NCBI GenBank assembly: GCA_003427395.1
Contig: BFEA01000012.1
Coordinates: 5,931,318 to 5,952,017 of the forward strand
Direction: 5' to 3'
From: Chara braunii
Taxonomy: Eukaryota > Streptophyta > Charophyceae > Charales > Characeae
Length of the DNA stretch: 20,700 nt
Below the pieces are notes generated by a model. The model was not told where the DNA came from. It was given only the letters and a program-made list of their open reading frames with translations, and did no database searches. Of this stretch, positions 8,050 through 16,189 are shown piece after piece. Position numbers and translations under genes: made by a program. The first letter of the stretch is position 1; every line of letters begins with the position of its first letter.

Positions 8050-9272
8050 TCGATGGTGGTGAGTTAGTCGAAGGCCTTATCGACTGTCGTTTTGTTGAGG
8101 AATCTCTCCTTTATCTTTTGGAGAAACTATCGCAATGTTAGGGTCTTTGCCCACTCACCGATATCCTCAAAGCCAGCGGCGTTGGCTTCGGCCAGCACCC
8201 ATTCCTTGGCCACTCCTCCCAAACAAGACGTGGAGAAGGCGACCTGACTTTCAGGCTCTACGGGTGATGTCCCTACGTAAGTCTGTATCTCCGCAATCCA
8301 TAACAACAAGTTCTCTTCCTTTTTGTTGTTGTACGTAAATGGTAGTTTCATTTTGACCTTTTCTTTCTTCTTCGGTTTTTCTACTGCCTTTACCGGTTCT
8401 TCTTTCTTTTCGGCGGGTGATTCCTTCTTCTCAACTTGTCTCTCGTGTTCTTTCTTAGAACCTTCGGGTTTCTTAGGTGTCACTCGTTTCATTACATCCT
8501 TCATTAATTTCTCTTGGGGTTCTTTCTTGTCTTCTCCCCCCTTGGCCACCTCCTCATACACCACCTTTTCTTTTCCCTTTGATATTTTGATCATTGTCTC
8601 CATGGCGGCGGTGTTACTGTCAATCTTCTTCTCGAGATGAACGAGGTAGACCATAATAGACGAAAGAATAGATGCAACCTCACTACCTGCTTCTTCGTAA
8701 TGAAATTTTTGCCTCAATTCATTCATCACTCTTTCTTCTTTTTCTTGTTGTTCTTTCAATCTCCTATACTCTTTAATCTTCCTTCTCTCTTCTCTTAATG
8801 TGTCTTCTAACTGTCTAACGTTTTCCTCCATTATTTCCACAGACAATTGTGGTTCCTTTCTTTCTTTCCTTTCTTCCTTATTTTTTTCTTTTTCTTTCTG
8901 GTCCATCTTTTCAAAGTTCTTAACGACATATTGGTCAAGGATCAATCGTCCTTGTCTTATGAGGTCTTCGATCCTCCTGCCTATTTCCATCATCTGAACG
9001 GCAGTCTCAGCGGCCTGCAGATCTCTTTCTGCATCACGCATATTGATCTGTCTGTGAACGTGTTGTTCAACATCTGGACCGACACCATGTATCTCACCAA
9101 GAAGCTGGCGAAGCAGGCCGATTAAAGTCTGCCTCCTTGCGTCAATCTGACCATGGGTTTTCAGTTTCACTCCCTCTTCATCGGCAAAGACGGTAAGAGG
9201 AATGGGGAAGAAAAGAAGCGGTATGAACCAAGTCAAAATAGAGGCACGCAGACATTTCCAGAGAGAACTCAT
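8050..9272 (-). pseudogene. N-terminal Gag with predicted signal peptide and coiled coil (element 1)
   Basis: Start chosen at the ATG 9272 (ACAAAATGAG); the frame extends further only through a non-ATG codon. Residues 1-30 look like a secretory signal peptide: MSSLWKCLRAS with basic residues, a hydrophobic run ILTWFIPLLFFPIPLTVF, then A30 before DEEG, with Val at -3 and Ala at -1. A long charged helical region rich in Glu, Lys and Arg follows (about residues 75-200, coiled-coil-like), then a Lys/Glu/Pro-rich linker. The Gag core begins near KLPFTYNNKKEENLLLWI (canonical 'F.G....W...' type) and runs to GVAKEWVL. TAG at 8127-8129 and TAA at 8064-8066 interrupt it in frame before the frameshift near 8050. 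Gag normally forms the cytoplasmic particle, so an N-terminal signal peptide is unexpected. A captured host segment is an alternative. Confidence 0.82.
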
Positions 9273-9299
9273 TTTGTCAAACGTGCAGATGCCGCACAA

Positions 9300-9979
9300 T
9301 AAATAAAATTAAAAGACAAAAATAAATTCCACGACGCACGCAATTCAAAACACGTACAAAGAAACAAATGTTTTACTAAGTCTAACTTCGCTGTTTGTTC
9401 TTTCTATGTAATGACGTCCTACAGCATGTGTATAGGTACCACAGCCACGGCCAGTGTGATCAAGACAACAACACACAGGTGAGTATGCAAGAACACCACA
9501 GAACAAGCAACAGGTGAGTAAAACCACACTCCAACACAATCAATTGTTAGTTTCCTCTCTTTATGACTATACTATTTGCAGCAACCAAAGCATTACACAC
9601 TCAACACCTCACTCAGCCACGCATGCCACATGTCACCCTTGGAATGCCAACACAACAGCTCAATGGAGTCTGCCACGTCAGCACATCAAGAACCCGGAGG
9701 GTTTACAAGAGGGATGTCACGTCAGCAATGCGTGCCTGTCACGTACATTACACTGGCATGCCACGTAGGCACTACGCCACATCAGCAGTGTCTTCAATGC
9801 AGCCACGTCATCATCTTCAAGGGACGGCTGCTCACAAGTGCATTACTATCATGTCTAGACTTGCGGTATGGCCGCGCGCGTTAATAAACACGTTTCGTTT
9901 TGCACTTGCAGCACCTCCCACTTACCTGGGTGCCACGTCGACATCTGACAGTAGACAGCAGATCGCAATGAAGAAGTTT
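9300..9979 (-). other. 5' leader of element 1 with repeated ACGT boxes
   Basis: About 700 bp between the PBS and the Gag ATG, without a credible ORF in the sense direction. The half nearer the PBS (9620-9950) holds several ACGTGGC/ACGTGAC boxes like those of the LTR minisatellite. Examples in sense orientation are GCTGACGTGGCAGA, GCTGACGTGACAT, ATGACGTGGCTGC, CTACGTGGCATG and CGACGTGGCACC. Two strong splice-donor consensus sites (CAGGTGAGTA/T) lie on the plus strand, antisense to the element, at 9476-9484 and 9511-9520. Confidence 0.7.
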
Positions 9980-9991
9980 GCTCCGATACCA
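9980..9991 (-). other. Primer-binding site of element 1 (tRNA-iMet)
   Basis: In sense, TGGTATCGGAGC matches 11 of 12 bases of the plant initiator-Met tRNA 3' end complement. It lies three bases (ATT) after the LTR end CATTACA. This fixes element orientation and the inner border of the 5' LTR. Confidence 0.9.
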
Positions 9992-9994
9992 AAT

Positions 9995-10156
9995 TGTAAT
10001 GAACCCAGTCTAACAGATACTCAAAAGTCGTCAGATACCTGTAGAATCAGTATCTGCAGCAAAGTCTCCAACTCGTGAAGAAATCAAAACAGTATCTCAT
10101 TATCATCAATAGAAGAGAGTGGAGGGGGAACAGACAAAGGAGAAGATGAAGATTCA
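9995..10156 (-). repeat. Truncated 5' LTR of element 1 (162 bp remain)
   Basis: The sequence from TGTAATGAACCCAG to GATTCA aligns with 2559-2711 with about four substitutions. It keeps an 11-bp segment (cgtcagatacc) lost from the 3' LTR and lacks three bases present there. After 10156 the sequence stops matching the LTR. In sense orientation the retained part is the last 162 bp of the LTR; the promoter half is missing. Confidence 0.92.
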
Positions 10157-10310
10157 TGCATAGTTAAGTCTCTCATATCCAGCCTCTACAGCCTTAGACT
10201 GAGGAAGGTTCCCACATGGGGCTCCACATGTGTACCCAAGACCAATGCTTGACCAACCAGCGGCATCTAGGTCACCGCAAAGTAGGCTCGCATCTTAGCG
10301 ATCCAGGAAA
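10157..10310. other. Junction region between element 1 and element 2 fragment
   Basis: The sequence directly right of the truncated LTR has no recognisable gene. It is probably the internal part of a second minus-strand element whose PBS is at 12924-12935, but homology to a known element cannot be shown here. Confidence 0.3.
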
Positions 10311-10918
10311 TCAACCCAGATTTCCAATCCTACCGAGGGGGAATTTGCGCCACCCTCTTGTCAACTTGTGGAAGGTTGTAGGAGGACCAGCAATTGCTGG
10401 GTCAACAACTGGACCTGCAACACTTGCAGAGGCTAATGAGTTGGCAGTTGCTGCCGCAACTATAGAGTCTGCACCTGCTGCATTCCCAGCCTGATTGTAT
10501 GTCAAGCTCATAGAGGTAGAGGTACTGAGAGGGGCATTTACAGTGGAAACGAGGGTAGCATTAGTAGCAGCAGGCAAAGGAAGAGGATAGGTCATTTGGG
10601 CCTCAACATTCTCAACAATCCTCTGCGGCAGATCACAGAAGAACGACAACTTTGCTCGAGATCTTGTCATCCTCTACAGTTGAGAAGGTATGCAAAAGAG
10701 CCTCATTTGCTCGAGATCTTCTCATCCTCTACAGTTGAGAAGGTATGCAAAAGAGCCTCATGGGCTTCAAGCACCTGCTTCCTAAGAACCTCTGCACTCC
10801 TTTGCTCCTCCCTCAATTTCAGCATTAGTAGCCTCTCATACAATTGTCTTTGATCCCCCTCAGACTGATCCCTTAGAATCTTTAGTTGTTCTGAAGTCAT
10901 AGCCATGTTGGTCCCCAT
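10311..10918 (-). pseudogene. Unidentified coiled-coil ORF broken by a 55-bp duplication
   Basis: Function unknown. The upstream part (10918-10703, 71 aa) begins MGTNMAMTSEQLKILRDQ and continues with a heptad-like, highly charged helix (QLYERLLMLKLREEQRSAEVL), ending FSTVEDEKISSK. The downstream part (10670-10311, 119 aa, another frame) is Ala/Ser/Val-rich and proline-containing, with VAAATANSLASASVAGP and ending LTRGWRKFPLGRIGNLG. Between them lies a near-perfect tandem duplication of 55 bp (10651-10760). As 55 is not a multiple of 3, it ends the first frame at TGA 10703-10705. Removing one unit alone does not join the two frames, so another lesion is needed or the second frame is spurious. 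Frames upstream of 10918 also contain related-looking fragments (GLVELLIGLHLSDNPKKFD), suggesting a decayed Gag-like or host-derived ORF inside element 2. Confidence 0.4.
10651..10760. repeat. 55-bp tandem duplication (two copies, one mismatch)
   Basis: Copies 10651-10705 and 10706-10760 begin TTTGCTCGAGATCTT and differ only at offset 15 (G versus C). Such near-identity means a recent event. Confidence 0.97.
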
Positions 10919-11744
10919 ATAGAATGGAAGTTGTCAAACTTCTTGGGGTTGTCAGAGAGGTGCAGACCGATTAAGAGTTCAACAAGTCCCTCAAGATGAG
11001 CACAATGGCTCTCAAGGAGAGTACACTCTTTCTCCTTTCCCTAGACAGGACGAACACTCCTCTTTCCAGTCCTCTTTCTCTCAAGAAAAGTATTATTTCC
11101 CTCTCCTCTCTCCTGCTCTCTTTTGAGACCATGTCGTTAAAGGCACGTAATCACTCAAATGAAGAAGCAAATAGTACAGCACAATAGAAAGGACGACATA
11201 ACTCCTACCTGGAGCAGCATTTCATTTGGACTAGAGAGCTACATCAATAACCACAACCACAATAATAGAGGTATGATCTAAAGAAAGAGTCTATTCAGAT
11301 CGGGCATGAGATCCACTCTTACCTAACCTAACCAAGATCAAAGATAGTCAGATCGATCATAATCAGGAAGTAGAAACAGGTGAAGCAATGTGGATCAAGG
11401 GAGTAGAGTATTGCCACCCAGGCGACGGACATAGCGTCAAGGTTTGTGGAGAAACACAATCAAGATCCGCGCGAAAGTTGAACAGCTCATCCTAGGCTAC
11501 CCCTTTCTCCAATCCCATCAGAGAGTTGCTGAAACGGCATCAGAAATGGTAGCAAGCAAGCCTCTTCTCACTGGGATAGGGTCCCACTGGGTATGCATGC
11601 ACCCAGGTTAGTTGTCAACCTTACCCTCTTCCATAAAGGAAGGAGCCTTTACTTAGTCAGAAAGAGGTTTTAACAATGCATCCCAAGTCTAGCCCTGCAC
11701 AAGCGGTTATCGGGTAGCTGAAAATTCAGGAATGAAAATTCTGA
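10919..11744. other. Non-coding interior, unassigned
   Basis: No intact ORF of note. Around 10940-11110 the minus strand retains short reading-frame fragments that may be upstream parts of the coiled-coil ORF. 11180-11740 shows nothing recognisable on either strand. Confidence 0.35.
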
Positions 11745-12140
11745 AGTGAGAGTTTTGGACAGTCTGAAAATCCTGAATGGTTCTGAAGTGGTGAAAGGTC
11801 GGAAAACCCTGAAAACCACCTATTTAGGCAGGCTGCATCCTGAAGTGGTGAAGGGTGTCCTGAAGTGGTCAAGTGAGAGTTTTGGGCAGTCTGAAAATCC
11901 TGAATGGTCCTGAAGCGGTGAAAGGTCCGAAGACCATGAAAACCACCCGTCACCACTTGAGGATGTAGCTTGCCTAAACAAGTGGTTTTCAGGGTCTTCG
12001 GAGCTTTCACCACTTCAAGACCATTTAGGATTTTCATACGTGAATGGTCCTAAAGTGGTGAAAGGTCCGAAGACCCTGAAAACCACCTGTTTAGGCAGGC
12101 TGCATCCTGAAGTGGTGAAGGGTGTCCTGAAGTGGTGATG
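11745..12140. repeat. Repeat cluster with inverted copies (foldback) of a unit of about 127 bp
   Basis: Direct copies begin at 11745 and 11872 (AGTGAGAGTTTTGG...CAGTCTGAAAATCCTGAATGG) with a 127-bp period. A third partial direct copy runs 12041-12140. Between them, 11951-12036 is an inverted copy (CACCACTTGAGGATG...GGATTTTCA). The inverted copy and the copy at 12041-12118 would pair over roughly 78-86 bp with few mismatches and a loop of only a few bases. ORFs across it are frames of the repeat. Confidence 0.9.
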
Positions 12141-12840
12141 AAAAATACGACTGCTATTAACCTTCTCTCTAGCCCTGGCGAACTGAAAAGGAAAAGACAT
12201 AGCATCATATGATCCCTAAGCCACAACCAAAGCCAGAATGAATTACAAAGCACCATTGGAAGAATAAGCATTGCAAATCAAGATACTTCACATCCATCCA
12301 ACCAGTGAGAGGAGTCCACAAAGGCATCCACAACAACCAAGATCACGAGTTGGAAAAAGACTCGACGCATACTCAAAGCAATGCAACCTATTGCACGCAA
12401 CCATGGGCATCACCCAATTACATCGCACTTGCCTATGCTGTCTGGACTCTTGAGATGAAGAACAACTCACCTCCCCCTCTCGCCTGCCTTCCTGACCCAA
12501 TCAACAACCTCTACTCTAGTGTACCTATCTTGAGGAGGGCCTACTCCACACCCATGTACACCGCCGCATCCCCACATTGATGTTGAAGAACCAATCAGCA
12601 ACTTGTAGACAGCCGGTGCAGCCATATCCACTCCATCTCCAAGTTCACCTTCTTGAAGAGAAGCCAAGTAGTCGCTCAATGTCCTCCTCGTGCTCATAAG
12701 CCAGATGTGAGTCACAACTCACTCTCTCCTCCCTCAGATCACCTCAAATTGACACTCCCTGTGTCTCGCCACCCCATACAATCACTTTCGAAACCCTACA
12801 TGCCCTAAACGCCTCACCACCCCACTTCTACACTAATCTT
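12141..12840. other. Leader-side interior of element 2, no assignable gene
   Basis: An 82-codon minus-strand frame (12715-12467; MTHIWLMSTRRTLSDYL...) is open but resembles nothing I know. Overlapping frames on both strands are of similar length. The stretch lies within 800 bp downstream of the PBS at 12924-12935, where a leader and gag start would be expected. Confidence 0.35.
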
Positions 12841-12884
12841 ACACTAATCCGAGTTTAATTGCCCTCATCAACTCGGATTAGTGT
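12841..12884. repeat. 15-bp perfect inverted repeat with 14-nt loop
   Basis: ACACTAATCCGAGTT (12841-12855) and AACTCGGATTAGTGT (12870-12884) are exact reverse complements. The structure lies about 40 bp sense-downstream of the element 2 PBS, so it would form a strong hairpin in the RNA leader. Confidence 0.93.
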
Positions 12885-12923
12885 TAGGGCGACACGACAA
12901 CCTCTCGCCGGCAAGTAAGTCAT

Positions 12924-12935
12924 GCTCTAATACCA
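12924..12935 (-). other. Primer-binding site of element 2 (tRNA-iMet)
   Basis: In sense, TGGTATTAGAGC matches 11 of 12 bases of the iMet PBS and continues ATG. It follows GGGTCAGAACA and a two-base AT spacer, the canonical LTR-PBS arrangement in plants. Confidence 0.85.
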
Positions 12936-12937
12936 AT

Positions 12938-14051
12938 TGTTCTGACCCTGGGTATCTGTCAGTGCAAAGCTCAAAGAAAGACAATGCCATTCAATTGCAA
13001 TTGAAATGAGAGAGATTGAGAAGAAAAACAAACTAAGGAAGAAGAAGAAATGAGAATGGACGAAGAAGGAGATGAACACAGATAAGAACCAATGTCATTC
13101 TCCCCTCATCTCGCCACCATTTTCCCTCTCCAACGCCTCTTCCAACTTTCTCATTAATAATAATTATAACAACAAAACAATGAATGAATGAACCAGAATC
13201 AATGTCTGAATCCTTCCCTTACTGCCAGCCCCTCAAGAAGTACTCCATAGCCATCTTACACATCCTTCCACTACTTGGCTAAGCCAGTGGCTATGGCGGA
13301 CAATCAGAGCCTAGCTCCGATGTTCAAAGGACAATGCAAGGCTACTATGCCTCTCCCAATATGGCTGCCATGCCACATTCCATCCCCGGAGTCTTCCTTC
13401 AAAGTATCACCCTCTTTGGGGCCTTCCAGGTGCAGCAAGATGAAGGTGCAGAACACCATAGCCAAGGTACACTCCCCTCTTCACTCTCCCCCCTCTTCTT
13501 CCTCCTCCTCCTGCTCCTTCATCCTCCTTCCTCACTCCTCCATAGAAATGTATTCCTCCTTCTCCGCCTTGATCTCCTTCACCATAGCCAAGATGGGGCC
13601 CAAGTTCCGCCTTCTTCCTCCACCCAGCATTGCACCAGACCGGTGAGTGCACTAGCAGCCTCACGGCTTGCTACTGGAAGAATGAGGCGGGATGCAGCGC
13701 TCAGTCTTTTGATTATACTGCAGCTGGACTCCACCGTGGACACTTTCCGAGGTTCCCAGCCGCTCGGCCTGCCGGTTGCCTGCCCGCCTCTACCGGGAAC
13801 ATCATTGCAGTCTGATATTTCCCCATCGTGGGCTCTAGACTCTAACCTACCAGACTGGTACCTACCCCTTAGTCTACCGGGCCTCTAACCTACTACTTCG
13901 GCCTACAGAAGGTACTACCTTTTTGACCTATCTGCCTACCTGCCCGCTGCTACTTGCATCCACGGGCCTCTTCTACCTGACCTCCCCCCCTGCAACCCCA
14001 AAAGACACACGGCCACAGGTTTGTACCAGCCCGAGGGCCCTCACCAGCAGG

Positions 14052-14098
<47 letters not shown>

Positions 14099-14237
14099 GG
14101 GCCTCAGGCAAATGGCAAACACATGGGATATCAGCAAGCACTCAGCCCAACACGGAAATGCCAGCAAATCAATCCAGCATCCAGCAATACTCAGAAAACA
14201 GCAGATTCTCAGTCTGCAGTTTTGCAGGTCATTACAT
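12938..14237 (-). repeat. Candidate 5' LTR of element 2
   Basis: The inner border at 12938 is well supported: the plus strand starts TGTTCTGACC next to the PBS. The outer border is a guess: GGTCATTACA ending at 14237 gives imperfect terminal inverted repeats with TGTTCTGACC and a length of 1300 bp. An alternative end is CCGGGAACA near 13802 (about 865 bp). The stretch contains a purine-rich tract (13000-13075), pyrimidine-rich tracts (13470-13620) and a (CA)22 microsatellite. The ORFs in it are low-complexity and I do not regard them as genes. No second copy exists in the window. Confidence 0.45.
14053..14096. repeat. (CA)22 microsatellite
   Basis: A pure CA dinucleotide run of 44 bp. It produces the HTHTHT and VCVCVC frames seen across it. 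Confidence 0.98.
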
Positions 14238-14256
14238 AGACATGGAATAAGATAAT

Positions 14257-14335
14257 TTTTCACCTTTTCTTTACCTCTTTCTTTACCTTTTTCTTTTCCT
14301 TCTTTTCTTTTCCCCGTTTTTACCTTCATTTTTCA
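14257..14335. repeat. Polypyrimidine tract
   Basis: About 80 bp, almost all C and T on the plus strand, built of CTTTACC and CTTTTC-like words. On the minus strand it is a polypurine run about 20 bp sense-upstream of the candidate LTR end at 14237, the position a PPT would take if that LTR were a 3' LTR. Confidence 0.7.
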
Positions 14336-14337
14336 TG

Positions 14338-14890
14338 TGTGTGTGAGAGATCAGCCAGGGTTTTCTGTCAAAAGGGTCCCCAGTTCAAATGCAAAACATT
14401 ACGATCAAAGGATTTCCACCATACACGCAAGTGCACGCTGTGCAGGCAATTGCGCACGAACGGCACACAAGCGCACGGGACCTGTGTGTCCCACTGCCCA
14501 GTGTGGCGCACAGGGGAAATAGACACCCAGTAAAAAAAGGGTCCCTCCCTGCTGTCCCAAAGACCTATCCGACACTATTTCTGATGCCCAATGGCAGGGT
14601 AGTCTGGCCGATTGTCGGCACCCCCGGAACCATAGGCAGCCAACCTGCCTACGGTAGGCGCCGACAAGTAGGCAACCGCTAGGCAACCTGCAGTTGCCAA
14701 AAAAATTGGCAGGGGTCCGCACAATTCGCCTCACCGACCGACTTTCAGGAGAGGCTGGTCCCTGGGAAGCTTCGAAGGCTCCACAAAAGTAAGAGCAGAG
14801 CAGCACTTCACACCATTTTGCCGCTCTCACTTTCGTAGAGCGCCAGTGTCTAGCCCTGCATTGGTTCCCCTCTTACTTCTATTCTACAGG
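14338..14890. other. Unassigned stretch with short inverted repeats
   Basis: No credible gene. Several overlapping ORFs occur on both strands with random-looking sequence. Small palindromes such as TGCCAA-n5-TTGGCA (around 14700) and 'aggcaacc' words are present. Confidence 0.4.
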
Positions 14891-15092
14891 CCCCCAAACA
14901 CCCCCTCTTTACTTCTGTTCTTGAGCCCCCCAAACCACCCCTGTCCGCCTCCCCGAACACCCCCCCAAACACACCCTGAACCTCCCCCAGTGAACCCCCG
15001 AAACACCCCCTGAGCACCCCCCAAACAACCCCTGAACCCCCCCAAATACCCCCGAACACCCCCCAAACACCCCTGAAACTCCCTCCCCCCGG
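14891..15092. repeat. C-rich degenerate minisatellite, G4-prone on the minus strand
   Basis: Repeated blocks of C4-C7 separated by AAACA, TGAA, GAA or AAATA make up the tract. The minus strand therefore has more than ten runs of at least four G with loops of about 3-8 nt. The Gly-rich minus-strand frames here are by-products of the repeat. Confidence 0.92.
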
Positions 15093-15166
15093 CATCTACG
15101 AAAACAGCAAAGAAAAAAACAAACAGGAAGTGCTACTGGTGTGCCGCACGGGCAGGTTCCCAGTGT

Positions 15167-15248
15167 CGTGCAGCTCGTACAGTTGCAAGTATGGTTTCCT
15201 CGGTTTCCGTGCAGCTCGTACAGTTGCAAGTATGATTTCCTCAGTTTA
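15167..15248. repeat. 41-bp tandem duplication
   Basis: Copies start at 15167 and 15208 with CGTGCAGCTCGTACAGTTGC and differ at only a few positions near the end. Function unknown. Confidence 0.95.
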
Positions 15249-15363
15249 CAAATTGATTTCATTCGGGTAACGAGCAAGACCAACCTGCATTTCCAAGAAT
15301 TACGGAAGCAAACAAAGTCTCATACGTACGCAGCAGTACTACCTTTCCAAACTGAGTAATTGC

Positions 15364-16189
15364 TTGGACACCATCCCCATGAAGAACGTTGTGGAGGAAG
15401 ATTACATGCTTCCTATCCAAGTACAGGTGGCATGTTTTCCCAACCTTTTCAAGAGCAGGAAGAAAACCTACAAAAAAGAGGAAAAAAAGTACCATAAGAA
15501 ACAGAACAAGAAGACAAACAGAGGGAAAGGGTTTGGTTATCCTGTGGACACCTTTCAAAGAAAACCAATCTTTTTCATAACGTATGTTTCTCAAGTTCAC
15601 TGTGCCGAGTATGCAATTCAACAAACCGATGAATCCCTCAACCACTGTTTCATAGACTGCGTAAAGGCCAAACAGCTCTGGCAGGACATAATAATAACTT
15701 GGAACAAACATTCCAAAAGTATAATTGCAATTAACCCCGCTACACTATTCCTAGACAAAGAACAAACCCCCCCTCTTAAAGGCTTTGAACTCTTCCTCTT
15801 TGCTCTAATTAGGAAAGGTACTCTCTGGGCAATTTGGAAAAAGAGATGTGCAGCTAACTTCAATGACTCCAGCGACAACTCAGAGAACCCCCTCATCACC
15901 ATCAATCAAGTAATCGAAACAGAGATACAGGCCATCTGGAGCAAAACAAAAAAACCAACGTCAAGAAACACCGGATAAAAAAATGGAAATCATCAAGAAA
16001 TTCAAGTCCTCAAGGCTAGGCTATGGAAAGCTCGGCACAATCATGGGAGACAGGCTAGTTCTCAAGGACTGGCTAGTCATACCAGCACAAGGCAATCAGG
16101 TACATCCTCCCTCCCAAATGATAACTGCGATTCCAGTGCCGGTCGAATCCAATGCATTGCCAGACGATGGAACAGACCGGAGAATCTGA
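15364..16189 (+). pseudogene. C-terminal end of a LINE (non-LTR) reverse transcriptase ORF2
   Basis: The frame 15364-15978 contains, from about residue 80, the zinc-binding region that closes plant LINE ORF2 proteins (zf-RVT type): C80...DES..H94....C99, then KAKQLWQDI and, further on, LIRKGTLWAIWKKRCAANF. The second Cys of the usual CxxC is Tyr here. The first 75 residues are Lys-rich low complexity and probably not original coding sequence; no RT catalytic domain is present, so the copy is 5'-truncated or interrupted. After the stop at 15976-15978, the reading continues in the +1 frame (15983-16189: KKFKSSRLGYGKLGTIMGDRLVLKDWLV). This implies a one-base shift at the A7 run 15977-15983. 5' truncation is typical of LINEs. 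Confidence 0.7.

Larger units (their letters stand above)
2559..10156 (-). mobile_element. Element 1: degraded Ty3/gypsy chromovirus with truncated 5' LTR
   Basis: Read on the minus strand, the order is 5' LTR remnant (10156-9995), PBS (9991-9980), leader, gag-pro-RT-RNaseH-integrase with a chromodomain remnant (9272-3869), then 3' LTR (3766-2559). The two LTR copies are nearly identical over the shared terminal stretch of about 150 bp: roughly four substitutions, an 11-bp indel and a 3-bp indel. This points to an insertion old enough to have diverged by a few percent. The protease-RT-RNaseH-integrase order and the C-terminal chromodomain place it in the chromovirus branch of Ty3/gypsy (Metaviridae). 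The coding region carries 11 in-frame stops and two frameshifts, so it is non-autonomous. The 5' LTR is cut at 10156, where unrelated sequence begins, so the target-site duplication cannot be checked. Confidence 0.92.

Noticed and set aside
8323-9125. Plus-strand Phe/Ser-rich ORFs opposite Gag
   Set aside because: They are the complement of the Lys/Glu-rich coiled-coil coding sequence of Gag.
13275-13888. Overlapping plus-strand ORFs of 123 and 184 aa
   Set aside because: Composition is Ser/Leu/Pro low complexity from pyrimidine-rich DNA inside a candidate LTR, with no domain; both frames are open equally.
14405-14830. 141-aa minus-strand ORF
   Set aside because: No domain, competing ORFs of similar length in other frames, and only repeat-like context.
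14850-15283. Gly-rich minus-strand ORFs resembling glycine-rich proteins
   Set aside because: They translate a C-rich minisatellite in all three frames, with no start context or domain.
15259-15711. Minus-strand 150-aa hydrophobic ORF
   Set aside because: It is antisense to the LINE C-terminal coding frame and has no family resemblance.
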